A DNA stretch of 64,000 nt from Saccopteryx bilineata (Eukaryota > Chordata > Mammalia > Chiroptera > Emballonuridae). The stretch is taken from NCBI RefSeq assembly GCF_036850765.1, contig NC_089495.1, forward strand, positions 114,599,033 to 114,663,032, written 5' to 3'. Position 1 is the first letter of the stretch. Every line of letters begins with the position of its first letter. Both the position numbers and the translations under genes were made by a program. The notes beneath the pieces are model-generated. The model ran no database searches. It was not told where the DNA came from and saw nothing but the letters and a program-made list of their open reading frames with translations. This document shows, piece after piece, positions 10,206 through 21,816 of this stretch.

Positions 10206-11717
10206 TGGGAGTATTTGTTCTCCACACAAACAACTGAGCAAGCACATGCAGCCCTTTCACAGGCCCAACCAAGAGCCCCAAAGGGAGAAGAAGAATGGTA
10301 GCCCAGATGGGCCATTCAGGGATGACACTCTGCAGAATTTTGCGTGTCTGGGGCTCTGAAGATTAGAGATGAGGGTTATATTTTTCTACTTTGGATTGGT
10401 TAAAATGGGGTCGTGGCTAGGGAAAATGCTACAGTCTCAGTTTTCTTCCACCTACACTAATTCCTAAATGGGGTGAAGCTTCACGTGGCATTCAGTTCTC
10501 AGATTTCACTTTCTATTTTTGATCATCTGGCCTATTCCCTGCTTATATTTATTTATTTGTTTGTATTATTTTTGCAGTAAAACAAAGGACTAGCCTTTGC
10601 TTTGTGTAAGGGGCAGATCACGGGGACACGTGCTACCACACAGGGTCTCCTGCATAGTTGCTGAGACCACAGCCTCAGATGCCAGTCATTCCTGAGATTC
10701 ATGAGGGGGTAAAGACCACACATTGGAATTATTTATTTGAAAATTTGGGCTATGACTCCCCAGTTAACAATGTTCTATTCAAGTGCATGCATTGGTCAGT
10801 CCTATCGCTAAGCAGGGACTATAAGGGTGGATGCCACTCTATCCAACACAAGGAATAAATTACAACTGTCAGAATACTGAAGCAACTAATTTACAGAGGA
10901 GCTTTTGTGAAGGCAACACAGAAGTAGTCTAACAAATGTTATTCGAGCCTTCTCGAATATGGGTTTGGAAAGGCTGGTGATAGGGTAAGAATATAATCAC
11001 CCCATTTGATTGAAAACAAATCATGTAATTTGTTTTGGATATTTTCTTTTATAATACACTGTAGCTACAGGTCTGTAGAGGTAGCTGAATGGACCAGCCA
11101 CACTTTAGACACTCAGGTGTGGCTGTGTTCAGTTTAATAAGAAGCATGTGTTACAATCAAAACAAGATCTGACCCTCGTGCTTCAAATAGCATATATGCT
11201 ACTCAAGGGCTCCATTCAGCCAGACAGCTGTTGGGACATTTATTCCCACATTTTTCATTTGTCTTTGGCCTGGACAAATTGCTCGTATTTTTTTCACATT
11301 TCTCTGGATATTGTTTCTTACTATTTTACCTCCTTAGCTTAAATCTTTGGTTTCTAGCTCAAACATAAATTATTTTTAAGGTGAGGTTAACCAAAATTCA
11401 TTCACTACCCCCCCCACGCCCCCCGGCCCCAGCCGTCTTTGGTACTATTTTAGAGCCAAAATTCAGGTTAAAGTTATTTTTAAAGATTAGGTTACTCAGG
11501 AGTAACTTAAAATCCACTGGGTTTAATGACTTCTCTGTAAGCACCAGGATAAAGACCACTTTCTTTTTTTGACTCAAAGATGTTTTCTGTACTTCAAAAT
11601 ATACTGAGGCATGACTTGTTATGTGTTGGAGATGTGAAATGAAAAATACACTTGGTTAACAATCTGAACTCTGAATTTCCTAAAAGGATCAATTCAGTGA
11701 GAGAGAGATGGAGAGGT
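10206..11717. other. Intron, no feature recognised
   Basis: Unique-looking intronic DNA. A C-rich stretch at 11408-11431 (CCCCCCCCACGCCCCCCGGCCCC) is the only low-complexity feature. Confidence 0.5.
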
Positions 11718-11880
11718 ATCAGCACAGTGGTTAGCAGCCTTGGTTTTGGAGTTAGGACACGCCTGAGGTTGACACCCTGCTCTTAACACTAGTTAAGGAA
11801 AGATCACAGACAAATGGCCTAACCTGTTCCAGTTTTACTTTCTTTATCTAGGAAGTGGGAATCCCTAAAGCAGTGAGTTA
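11718..11880 (+). repeat. MIR SINE, near full core
   Basis: It begins with 'CAGCACAGTGGTTAGCAGCC' TTGGTTTTGGAGTTAGGA and continues through a diverged 'cctgggttcaaatcc' box to CAGTTTTACTTTCTTTATCTAGGAAGTGGGAAT. This is the canonical MIR order from tRNA-like head to core. Confidence 0.75.
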
Positions 11881-12344
11881 AATGAGGGGGTGTAAGGTGA
11901 TGCTGGAGAATGAATGCATCTGGAAATGTACTTGAAATAAAATGCTGTTGCAAAGAATGAAGCCAAAGACATCCATCCTGGACCTCAGACTGTTCTGCAT
12001 TCTTATCTGCTACTGTCTGTGTAGCATGTAACTCTAATGTGGAGTGAATTCTTTGTACCTTGACAAACTTCTGAAAGATTGACCATAAGAAATTAAGACA
12101 TTGTACATCATTCTGCAAACCCTCTGATAAAACTCAAGCAAAATGAGAGATGAAACAAAGGACCTCAGCCTGGGTTTATAATACACTTATTTAACCTTTA
12201 ATGGTTATGATGAGATGGGATAGATGGAAAACAAATGTATATGGTCAGGCCTTTCATAATTATGGTTAGGTGCATCATTGTTCTTTTCCATCTATAAATG
12301 CAAGCTTCTTCTGTTGGTCTTAGTAAGGTGTAGTAGACACCTAC
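11881..12344. other. Intron flanking the 64-bp SAM exon, no feature recognised
   Basis: No repeat or gene is recognised here. A long minus-strand open frame at 11819-12118 has no resemblance to a known protein. Confidence 0.45.
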
Positions 12345-12408
12345 CTTTTTCCTTTGGAAGTTCACATCAAGTTTCATTGAGGCACACTTGTTCAACGTAT
12401 TTAGTCGT
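12345..12408 (-). CDS. STARD13: STARD13 coding exon, C-terminal part of SAM domain
   Basis: This 64-bp exon follows a CTTTTTAG acceptor and ends at a GTAGGT donor. Its first A completes an AGA codon, after which it reads RLNTLNKCASMKLDVNFQRK plus a final lysine in 21 whole codons. RLNTLNKC is the last SAM helix shared by the DLC family, and SMKLDVNFQRKK is the STARD13 version (I recall VMKLEISPHRK in DLC1), which supports the paralogue assignment. It ends on a codon boundary, matching the phase-0 start of the large exon. A weak in-frame read-through into the intron exists but meets a good consensus donor, so the exon end is secure. The upstream 26-kb intron contains the large L1. Confidence 0.93.
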
Positions 12409-12851
12409 CTAAAAAGAAAGAAAAATGTGATGATTGCTACCACTAATGAACCTAAATTTTCTCTCCAGTTTGCTAATTCTCATTCATTGCCAATGAAATT
12501 GAAAGTGCAGAAGCAATCAGTTATGTCTCCTTGAAGTATTGCATTCACAGACACTTCATTAGAGAGTTCCTGTTGGTTCTCTAGCTGTTCTCCTCCATGT
12601 AGCCTACCAAGCACTACCCTTCCTTAATCCCAACCTGGTCCTTTCCCTGCTTCTTTTTCCACTGTTCTTGGAACCCATACTCAGTCATTTTAGCCATACT
12701 TTCACCACCCCCTCAATTTATTTGCCACCTTGGTCTTTTATTGTACTAGTCCCCAAATTTGCATCAACTCAACCATCTGTCTTCTTTCTTGCTCTTGGGC
12801 TGTTTGGTGTAAATGAAATAATAACTCACACTAAACTGCTAAATTATATGT
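12409..12851. other. Intron upstream of SAM exon, no feature recognised
   Basis: Pyrimidine-rich in parts (12580-12760). No repeat family could be assigned. Confidence 0.45.
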
Positions 12852-13212
12852 AGTATGGACTGAATTGTGCTCCCCTCAAACTCATATGTTGAAGCTCTAA
12901 CCTCTACTGTGACTGTTTTTGGAGTAAGTAATAATAAAGGTTAAATGAGGTCATAGGGTGGTACCTATGACCTAGTCTCATAATGGTTGCCCTGATGAGA
13001 AGAGACACTAGAGACTGCTCGCTCTCTTTCAGTTCACCATGTGAGGACACAACGAGAAGGTGGCTATCTGTAAGCCAGGAAGAGAGTCCTGATGAGGAAC
13101 CACGCTCTGCTGGATTCTCCAGCCTCTAAAACTGTGAGAAAATAAATGTTTACTGTTTAAGACACCCAGTCTGTGGTATTTTGTAATGGTAGCCTATGCT
13201 GACTAATAAGTA
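12852..13212 (+). repeat. MLT1-type MaLR solo LTR
   Basis: This is a mammalian-wide LTR of the ERVL-MaLR class. Landmarks in order are 'GGACTGAATTGTGCTCCCCT' CAAACTCATATGTTGAAGC, 'TTAAATGAGGTCATAGGGTG', CATGTGAGGACACAACGAGAAGG, 'CTCTAAAACTGTGAGAAAAT' AAATG (the polyadenylation region) and 'CAGTCTGTGGTATTTTGTAA'. Only the LTR is present and no internal coding sequence remains. Confidence 0.85.
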
Positions 13213-13959
13213 CATTTTGATTTTCATCCTCAACTGGGTTCCCGAAATTGCTACCCAGCATTCCTTTTATTTTTTACTCTGGTTGACTCCCAATCTCAGA
13301 CCATGAAAAAAGATGCCAGTTTCTCAACAGATGACTTAGCCATGACTGCCCATGAGAAAATATAGCTTCATAGAAGCTATTGGACATAAATTATTTTAAT
13401 AATACCCTCCTTCCTCATTAAAAAAAGGTGTTTCTATTCATTTTCAAAGCTAATCCTTTAACATTTTGTTTTTTAATATCAACATCTACCACTTCATATG
13501 AAACTTTGATACCTCATTTAATCCCTCTCACCTCAGCAAACTCTTCTCGCTGATCTTCTTTTCTTTAAGCTCACCCTGTTTTTAGCAAATTGACTAGCCA
13601 ATTAATTAGCTACCTAAATAATGATAATCAAAAAAATTATCAATTTTCCTTAATCCCACCTGCTATCCCATAGTATAGCAGCTATACTAACTCCCTTCCT
13701 TATACTACTCAGTTGGCTGAGAATAGTCTCAATTTTCATTCACTCCAATCCACTGCAATCTAATTTCATGAAATTTGCTTTGCAAATGCTTTATTATTTT
13801 ATTTTATTTGGTTATTTTTCAAAAAATCTTATAGTTATTGAATGCATATATTTTAAAGAGTCAAACATAATTACTCTTCATGTCATTTTCCATGTATCAC
13901 TCTTTGGAGGCAATTCTTTTAACTGTTTCTTTTGGTGATTACCTCTAGCATCTGGCCAA
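13213..13959. other. Intron, AT-rich, no feature recognised
   Basis: AT-rich DNA with a TTTTA run at about 13795-13815. Nothing was assigned. Confidence 0.45.
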
Positions 13960-14470
13960 GCAATTCTACTCTTAGTTATTTATCCAAGATAAAAATAAAT
14001 CATACATCCAAAGACTTGTACTTGAATTTCATAGCACTGTTATTTATAAAATAGACAAAAGAGAAATAACCTAAATGCCCTATGTTTGCAAATTTATATT
14101 AAAATTGTGGTATATCCACACAATGAAATAGTCAATAATACAAAGGTACTCAAACTATGGATATGTGGAACAACAAGAGAAATCTTAAAAGTGTCATGTG
14201 AAGTGAGAGAAACCAGACACAAAGAGTAGGTACATGTGCTGTGATTACATTGATAAAGAAATTTAGAAAAGGTAGAATTGTAGTGACATTAAACAGGATA
14301 GTGGTTGCTAAATACCAGTAACAGAGGACTTGGTGAGGTAAGGAAATGTTCCATAGCATGATTGTAGTAATGGTTATGTAACTACATTTGATAAAACTCA
14401 TCAAATTGTATACTTTACATGGATGATTTTACATGAATGAAAATTATACTTCAATAAAGCTGAATAAATA
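13960..14470 (+). repeat. Ancient L1 3' fragment, plus strand
   Basis: The sense strand follows the L1M ORF2/3'-UTR pattern: 'AGCAATTCTACTCTTAGTTA', TACTTGAATTTCATAGCACTG, 'TGGTATATCCACACAATGAA', GGATAGTGGTTGCTAAATACC, and the terminal 'AATTGTATACTTTACATGGA' ... AAATTATACTTCAATAAAGCTG. Confidence 0.8.
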
Positions 14471-14677
14471 ATAATGCATGTGGGTGACCTGAGTGGGAAT
14501 GATGAAATAAAGATCTCCAAAACTCTGTTCCTCCGAAAAAGCAATAAGAATACTGGCAGAAACTGTCAAAATAAGTTTTTTCTTAAAAAAAAACAAAAAA
14601 AACAAAAAAAACCACCTTTACATTTTACTTGTTTTTCTTTTTAATTAGGATGACATCTTATATTCATCCTTTTTTTT

Positions 14678-15048
14678 TTTTTTTTTTTGTATTTTTCTGA
14701 AATTGGAAAGAGGGAGGCAGTAGACAGACTCCCGCATGAGCCCGACCAGGATCCACCCAGCATGCTGTCCAGGGGGCGATGCTCTGCCCATCTGGGGCAT
14801 CGCTCTGTTGCAACCAGAGCCATTCTAGCGCCTAAGGCAGAGGCCACAGAGCCATCCTCAGCACCTGGGCCAACTTTGCTCCAATGGAGCCTTGGCTGCG
14901 GGAGGGGAAGAGAGAGACAGAGAGGAAGGAGAGGGGGAGGGATGAAGAAGCAGATGGGTACTTCTCCTGTGTGCCCTGGCCGTGAATCAAACCCGGGACT
15001 CCTGCAGGCCAGGCCGACACTCTACCACTGAGCCAACCGGCCAGGGCC
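14678..15048 (-). mobile_element. VES-family SINE, long (Rhin-1-like) form, inserted in an older SINE
   Basis: A poly(T) start at 14671-14688 and the reverse complement of the tRNA-like head at 15018-15048 show minus orientation. The element is about 370 bp, with the CT-rich module, the 'CCAATGGAGCCTTGGCTGCG' block and the long 3' tail. It is flanked by a target-site duplication of about 17 bp, ATATTCATCCTTTTTTT (from 14660) and ATATGCATCCTTTTTTT (from 15049), with one mismatch. The right flank is the A-tail of an older VES SINE. Confidence 0.92.
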
Positions 15049-15057
15049 ATATGCATC

Positions 15058-15270
15058 CTTTTTTTAATTTTTAAAATTTCATTTATTCATTTTAGGGAGA
15101 GGAGGGAGAGATACATGGAGAGAGAGAGAGAGACAGGGAGAAAGAGAAGGGGGGGGAGCAGGAAGCATCAACTCCCATATGTGCCTTGACCAGGCAAGCC
15201 CAGGGTTTTGAACCAGCAACCTCAGCATTCCAGGTCGATGCTTTATCCACTGTGCCACCACAGGTCAGGC
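15058..15270 (-). mobile_element. VES-family SINE, short form
   Basis: The order (reverse complement) is a T-rich tail, a GA-rich body (15102-15158), 'TATGTGCCTTGACCAGGCAA', then the B box and A box of the tRNA-like head ending 'GCCACCACAGGTCAGGC' at 15270. It is older than its neighbour, which is inserted at its 3' end. Confidence 0.88.
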
Positions 15271-15275
15271 AACAT

Positions 15276-15598
15276 TTTACTTTTCAATTACAGTTTATAT
15301 TCAGTATTCTTTTGTATTAGTTTCTGATTAACAGTATAGTGGTTAGACAATGATATACTTTACAAAGTGCTCCCCACAATATTTCAAGTACCACCTGGCA
15401 CACACATAGTTATCACTATGTTATTGACTATTCTTCTTTACATCCCCATGACTATTCTGTAACTACCAATTTGCACTTCTTAATCCTCTCACCTCTCTCA
15501 CCCAGCCCCCAACCTCCATCTCCTCTGGTAACCAACCATCAGTCTGCTTTCTGTGTCCACAAGTCTATTTCAATTCTGTTTATTTGTTTTGTTCTTTA
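15276..15598 (-). repeat. L1 3' UTR segment, minus strand (3' half of a 5'-inverted L1)
   Basis: The plus strand is the reverse complement of an L1MA-like 3' UTR: TTATTGACTATTCTTCTTTACATCCCC, CAATTTGCACTTCTTAATCC, 'CTCTGGTAACCAACCATCAG' and TTCTTTAGATTCCACA. At 15599 the orientation switches abruptly. Confidence 0.8.
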
Positions 15599-15985
15599 GA
15601 TTCCACACTGCTGGTGGGAATGCACATTGGTGCAGCCACTATGGAAAACAGTCTGGAGGGTTCTTGAAAAATTGAAAATGGAACTGCCTCATGACTCAGT
15701 GATTCCACTTCTGGGTATATATCTGAAGACATCTACAACACTAATTTAAAAAAATAGATGCATCCCTATGTTCACTGCAGCATTATTTACAATAGCCAAA
15801 ATTTGCAAGTAACCCAAGTGCTCACCAATCGATGAGTGGATAAAAAAACTATGGTACATATATAAAGGGAATATTACTCAACTATATAAATGAATGAAAT
15901 CTTACCATTTGCAACAGCATGGATGAATCTAGAGGATATTATACTAAGTGAAATAAGTCAGTCAGAGAAAGGCAAGTACCAAAAT
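15599..15985 (+). repeat. L1 ORF2 3'-end segment, plus strand (inverted 5' half)
   Basis: Sense L1 ORF2/3'-end sequence: 'CTGCTGGTGGGAATGCACAT', 'GGTATATATCTGAAGACATC', CACTGCAGCATTATTTACAATAGCC, GGTACATATATAAAGGGAATATTAC and 'AAGTGAAATAAGTCAGTCAG' AGAAAGGCAAGTACC. In L1 coordinates it stops just before the minus segment at 15598 begins. This indicates one insertion with an inverted 5' part. Confidence 0.8.
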
Positions 15986-16884
15986 AAGCTTTTAAAGAGC
16001 TCTGAAAATTAGTAAAGGCCTGCAACAATCTAAAAACTGTTGGAATATGGTGAGTCTATATAAGAACATTGAGCTTTGTGGCACTTAAACTTGTCCTATC
16101 CTCATGTTCCATTTCCCAGATCTGCAGGAGCTTTGAAAAACAACAGAATCACAATCACAGTAGCTGTGCATATCTACAGCCTAGCAGCCACTGGAGAGAG
16201 CAGAATGGGTTTGATACCCCAAAAGCTCCACTGTTAAAGAATTGTCATCATTTGACTTGTTTGTCAATTTCCTGAATGCCCCTAGTTACAGGGCTTGTCT
16301 TTACTCAACCTGATTTTGAGCTAATCACTGAGAATAGCTTATTCCCAAGGGGGTTGTCAAAATCAATCAAGAGCAATTATTTAACATCACAGCTGCCTAA
16401 GGTGGTCAAACAAGATGTGAACTAAAGGAATAAAAGAAATAGCTGCAGGAATGAGACATCCATAAGGGACTTAGGAAAGTATTTAGGAATCTAAAAGTCC
16501 CACCACATATGAAGAACTGTGTACATACCCAGAAAAGACTTGAGAAGGTCCTAATGTAGCATCTCTGTCTGACCTTGTAGATCTGCATAAGCAGGAAGAG
16601 AAGGCTAAGGCAGAGCTATCAATTTCCTGCTGGAGTATTTAAACCATAGTCCAATATGCACAGAGCCCCATTGGCAAAGGCGGGAGACATACTGCCTCAA
16701 AGCATTTGTGGAAATCTTTGTCCAATAATTTGCTGACCACTAAGCTAACCAAGTAAAGACAATACATGATTCAGACTTTGGAGGATTAGTTGAGAAACGT
16801 CAGGAAACAAACAGCAACAACAAGAAGCCTTGGGGATGGAGGATTTGATTTGAGAGTTGCACATTATAATGTTTAAAACGTCCA
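15986..16884 (+). repeat. Probable ancient L1-derived sequence
   Basis: The phrases 'ATCTACAGCCTAGCAGCCAC', AGAATAGCTTATTCCCAAGGGGG, GAAATAGCTGCAGGAATGAGACATCC and CAGCAACAACAAGAAGCCTTGGGG resemble an interspersed-repeat region that I associate with old L1M elements. It runs directly into the ORF2 sequence at 16885. The family assignment is from memory. Confidence 0.45.
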
Positions 16885-18545
16885 GGTGTAAAGAAAATAT
16901 TCTAAAACAACAAACTGACTCTAAAGTTTACATGGAGAGGCAAAAGACCCATGATAGTCAACATAGTATTGAAGCAGAAGAACAAAGTTAGAGGAGTTAC
17001 GTTACCCAACATCAAGACTTCACTATAAAGCTACAGTAATCATGACCGTGTAATATTGGGAGAAGAACAGATAGCTCAGTGAAACAAAAGAGAGAGCCTA
17101 GAAAGAGACTCACACAAATGGAATTGTGACGAGGGAACAAAAAAATATAATACAAAGGAGAACAGTCTTTGAACAAACAGTCAAAACATCTGAACATCTC
17201 AATGCAAAAAACAAACAAACAGAATCCATCTAGACACATAGACCTTATACCCATCACAAAAATTAATGCACAAGGGATCATAAACCTAGTGGTAAAGATA
17301 AAATAATGAAACTTGCAGAAGACAACAGGAGAAAATCTAGGTAACCTTAGGTTTGGTGGTAACTTTTTAGATACAACATCAAAGGCACACTCTACAAAAG
17401 AAATAATTGATAAACTGAACTTTACTACAATTACATCTTCTGCTCTCTGAGAGACATTTGTCAAGTATATGAAGAGACAACTCAGAGACTTGAAGAAAAT
17501 ATTTTTTTTAAATCTAATAAAGAAGCATTATCTAAAATGTACAAAAAACTCTTAAAACTCAACAATGAGAAACAAACAACCCAATTAAAAATAGACAAAA
17601 GATCTGAACAGATCTCACCAAAGAAGACACACAGATGGCAAATAAGCATATAAAAAGATGCTCAACATCCTCTGTCATTAGAGAATTCCAAATTAAAAGA
17701 ACAAGATACCACTATTCACCTATTAGCATGACAAAATTCCAAAACACTGAAAACGGCATAAGCTGGTGAGGATAAGGAGCAACAGGAACTCTCATTCATT
17801 GCTGGTGGGAATACAAAATGGTACAGCCACTTTGGAAGACAGTTTGGCAGTTTCTTACTGCCAAACATACTCCTACCATGGGATTGAGCAACTGCACTCC
17901 TTGGTATTTACCCAAATGAGATGAAAATTTATGTCCACATAAAAACCTGCACAGGAATGTTAATAGCAGTTTTATTCATAATTGCAGAAACTTGGAAGTA
18001 ACCAAGATGTTCTTCAATAGGTGAGTGAATAAATAAACTGTGGTACATTCAGACAATAGAATATTATTCTTTGCTAAAAATAGTGAGCTATCGGGCCATA
18101 AAAAAATATAGGGAAAACTTAAAATGCACATTGCTAAGTGAAAGAATCCAATATAAAGTTAGATAGAGTATAATTCCAACTATATGATATTCTGGAAGAG
18201 GCAAAACTACAGAGACATTAAAAAGATCTGTGGTTTCTAGGGGTTAGGAGGGAGGAAGGGTGAATAATCCTCAGAACACAGAGGATTTTTAGGGCAGTGG
18301 AACTACTTTGTATGATACTATAATAGTAGATACCTCTGCCAAAACCCGTAGAATGTACAAGGCCAAGAGGGAACCCTAATGTGAACTATGGACTTGAGTG
18401 ATAATGATGTGCCAGTGTGTGTTCATCAGTAGATGGTAGGGGATGCTGTGCATGTGTAAGCCCAAATTATATAAGAACTTTCTGTATTTTCTGCTTGAAT
18501 TTGCTGTGAACCTACAATGGTTCTAAAAATAAAGTCTATTTTTTT
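16885..18545 (+). repeat. Ancient L1 (L1M) ORF2 and 3' UTR, plus strand
   Basis: About 1.6 kb follows L1 ORF2 in order: 'TCTAAAGTTTACATGGAGAG', CACTATAAAGCTACAGTAATCA, ACAACATCAAAGGCACACTC, 'GAAGACACACAGATGGCAAA', AAAAGATGCTCAACATC, 'GCTGGTGGGAATACAAAATG', then the 3' UTR with 'AATTTGCTGTGAACCTACAA' and TGGTTCTAAAAATAAAGTC. Frames are destroyed by many stops. Confidence 0.88.
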
Positions 18546-18710
18546 AGATGCATTCTTTGTTTGATTCATTTAAGAATTATTTGTATCTTGGACTTTGAAA
18601 TTCCTGACGCAAAGTAATCTGCGTTTCCTTTTCTTTTAATATACTTGCTCATTTGTTATCAATCCCATCTACAAAATTATTCTCATTGACAACATTTTAG
18701 AAATCCTAGG

Positions 18711-19058
18711 TATGGTCCTGGCCGGTGGCTCAGTGGATAAGAGCATAGGCCTGGCATATAGATGTCCCAGGTTTGAACCTCAGGCAGTGTACACATGAGA
18801 AGTGACCATCTTCTTTTCTCCCTTTCCTTTTCTCCCTTCTTTCCCTCTTCCCCTCCTTCAGCCAGTGGCTTGATTGGTTCAAGCATGGCCCCTGATGCTG
18901 AGGATAGCTCAGTTGGTACAAACACATCAACCTCAGGCACTAAAAATAGCTTGGTCCTTGAGCACTGGCTCAAGACAGAGTAGCCAAGTGGATCCCAGTT
19001 AGGGCACATGCAGGAGTCTGTCTCACTATCTCCTCTCCTCTCACTTAAAAATAATTAA
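18711..19058 (+). mobile_element. VES-family SINE, diverged
   Basis: The tRNA-like head 'GGTCCTGGCCGGTGGCTCAG' starts near 18715 with a degraded B box at 18771-18780. A CT-rich module, 'TGATTGGTTCAAGCATGGCC', and an AT-rich tail follow. The flanking target duplication AGAAATCCTAGG is perfect (18699-18710 and 19059-19070). Confidence 0.9.
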
Positions 19059-19167
19059 AGAAATCCTAGGGACAACTTCAAATACACTTATAATCATTTA
19101 ACTCTTCCTTTCACAATGTGTACCTATATCAAATCATGCTGTATACTTTAAATATCTCACAATTTTT

Positions 19168-19508
19168 GTTTTGTTTTGTTTTGTTACAGAGACAGAGAGA
19201 GAGAGTCAGAGAGAGAGAGAGAGATAGGGACAGACAGGAACAGAGGGAGATGAGAAGCATCAATCATCAGTTTTTCATTGTGACACCTTAGTTGTTCATT
19301 GATTGCTTTCTTATATGTGCCTTGACCATGGGGCTACAGCAGACCAAGTAACCCGTTGCTCAAGCCAGCAACCTTGGGTCCAAGCTGGTGAGCTTTTTGC
19401 TCAAATCAGATGAGCCCGCACTCAAGCTGGTGACCTCGGGGTCTTGAACCTGGGTCCTCTGCATCCCAGACTGATGCTCTCTATCCACTGCGCCACCACC
19501 TGGTCAGG
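19168..19508 (-). mobile_element. VES-family SINE, variant with repeated 'CAAGCTGGTGA' body
   Basis: It lies on the minus strand: a TTTTG-repeat tail, a GA repeat, CATTGATTGCTTTCTTATATGTGCC, direct repeats of a 'caagctggtgacctcggg'-like block, and the tRNA-like head ending 'GCGCCACCACCTGGTCAGG'. A 19-bp perfect target duplication, TTAAATATCTCACAATTTT, lies at 19149-19167 and 19509-19527. Confidence 0.93.
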
Positions 19509-19527
19509 TTAAATATCTCACAATTTT

Positions 19528-21366
19528 ATTTGTCAGTTATACCTCTGTTAAGCTGGGATGGGAAGAAATAGTTGATTTGTTAAGATGGAAAAAAAAAGAC
19601 AAAGAGAAAAAATACTCCTTATAGTGGTCTGAAGCTAGGTAGATGTTCCCAGCATTGTGTAGCCTTGGCCTGGGATTTATCCTGCATCAGGTAATATAAA
19701 CAATGGGTAGACTCTATAAGAATACACAATTGATGAAACACCTATCTTAGAGAGATGAAAAAGCCTCTGAGGACCAGCTGCCTCAGGTAAAAGAACATGT
19801 CACATAACAGAAGTATTTAAAATACTTGATCAAAACCACTGAGGAATTCTGCTGTAAGGGCAGCCAATCTACATTTAGGACAAACATTCAGCATCAGTAT
19901 TTGTTTACCTCTAACATAATGATAAGTGATAAAAACCCTTCAGGTAATCTGAATTGGTCTAACACTGGCTGCCTGGAAGGCTATTCTTGCACAAACAATA
20001 ATTTAAATTATAAAATTCAATTTATTTGTTGCAAGAGCAGTATGTGTTCCATTGGATTAGAGCCTCTTCTGAGGCAGGAACCATAATTTATTCTGTTAAT
20101 GCACATAAGCCTAACAGGAAATTTTATACGAAATAGTCTCAGTAGGTTCTTTTTTAATGAAACATACGTGGCCTACATTTGTCTACATTTGTCCAATTAG
20201 TGCCTGACTTTAAGTAGTCACAATAGAACTTGTATAGTCAGAATAACAGCATTATTCTTCCATGGAACATGACAGACTGAGAGCTGCATCTCATTTGCAT
20301 TTCTAATGCCCAGCACAGCACTGGCTCAGAGCAATCTACTCAGTCAGTGTTTGCTTAAGGAAACAGTAGAGGTTGGCAGACTCCAGGGATCATTTGGTCT
20401 ATTTTATCTTCAGATGGGGAGAATAAGGCTCCTTGAGGAACACTTGCTAGGACTTCTTCTTGGCAGTGATTTCTCTGTCCTCACCTGCCAGAGAAGAATT
20501 TTAGAGGGGCCCGGAAAATGAGAGCATGTATGTCAGAGACCTTGCACAAGATAGTCAATAAATGACAAGTTTCTTTCCCCCCTCTCTTTTTTCCATGGAA
20601 AGAGAAAATCCATGGCACATGATGAAGACTGCATTCTGTGCTTTGAGCAAACCAGTTACATGTTAACATAAGCAAAACAGTTTGATCCTTCTAGAAGAAA
20701 TGTTTACAATGCTACTGCTACCAGAACCTGTTGATTTCCACTGTTATCTTCATAATCCTTGAGAATGGCTAACACATTAGCAAAGGGGAAATAGTAAGAA
20801 GTCCCATTTTAAGAGTGAAGCCTGAGGTTCTAATGGGAAAGTCAATAAAAGAGAAGAAGCTGAGATTCTTCCATCCAACCGTGTGCACTAGGTGCCAGGG
20901 ACAGGCTGGGCACTGGGAATGCTGAGGGGAACAAGATGTGGCCTCTGCCACTGAGGATTTCTCAGTCCAGTGTGCAGTATAAATAGGATTAATAAAGAAG
21001 GAGGAACTCACTTCCTGAGTACAGAAAGACAAAGCCTCCCAGAGGAGGTAATATTTGAGCAGGGCTGTGGAAGACTAAGAAAAATTGCTGCATAGGCTAG
21101 GAAAGACATAGGCAAAGCAATCAAGCGTTAAGTAGCAGGCTTTAGCCTGGGAATTGCTAGTGTGTGAGTGGGACTGCCTGGAGAGACAGACACAGACTAG
21201 ATCCAAAAGGAAGATGTTAGGAACAATCTGTGGGCAATGGGAAGCTACTGAAGGATATTAGACAGGAGACCTAGGATGTCAACGGAAGCTGAAGGTACTG
21301 TCCTAGAAGCCATAGGATGGGCATGATGAACAGGAGGGGGTAGTGCGTTAGTTGAAGCAAATGTTT
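19528..21366. other. Intron; possible weak L2 or similar ancient repeats, no gene
   Basis: 20050-20350 (GAGCCTCTTCTGAGGCAGGAACC ... CAGCACAGCACTGGCTCAG) and 20880-21120 ('AGGTGCCAGGGACAGGCTGG' ... GGGAACAAGATGTGGCCTC, GAGCAGGGCTGTGGAAGAC) resemble eroded mammalian-wide repeats. The boundaries cannot be set by eye. Confidence 0.4.
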
Positions 21367-21380
21367 AAGAGTAAGTAATA

Positions 21381-21802
21381 GCCCTGGCCGGTTGGCTCAG
21401 TAGTAGAGTGTCGGCCTGGCATGTAGAGGTCCGGGGTTCGATTCCCAGCCAGGGCACACAGGAGAAGCGCCCATCTGCTTCTCCACTCCTCCCCCTCTCC
21501 TTCCTCTCTGTCTCTCTCTTCCCCTCCCGCAGTCAAGGCTCCATTGGAGCGAAGATGGCCCGGGCGCTGGGGATGGCTCCTTGGTCTCTGCCCCAGGCGC
21601 TAGAGTGGCTCTGGTTGTGACAGAGCGATGCCCCGGAGGGGCAGAGCATCGCCCCCTGGTGGGCAGAGCGTCGCCCCCTGGTGGGCGTGCCGGGTGGATC
21701 CCAGTCGGGCACATGCCAGAGTCTGACTGTCTCTCCCCGTTTCTAGCTTCAGACAAATACAGGAAAAAAAAACAAAACAAAAAAACAAAACAAACAAAAA
21801 AA
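21381..21802 (+). mobile_element. VES-family SINE, long (Rhin-1-like) form with internal 22-bp duplication
   Basis: The head 'GCCCTGGCCGGTTGGCTCAG' (A box) and GGGTTCGATTCCC (B box at 21432-21444) form an intact-looking polymerase III internal promoter. The 22-bp module GGGCAGAGC(A/G)TCGCCCCCTGGT is present twice, at 21639-21660 and 21661-21682. The A-rich tail (AAAACAAAAC pattern) ends at 21802. A perfect 14-bp target duplication, AAGAGTAAGTAATA, lies at 21367-21380 and 21803-21816. Confidence 0.96.
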
Positions 21803-21816
21803 AAGAGTAAGTAATA

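Noticed and set aside
21381..21460. Possible functional tRNA gene at SINE heads
   Set aside because: The A and B boxes are present, but the sequence continues into the SINE body and A-tail, and no complete cloverleaf with acceptor-stem pairing was evident.
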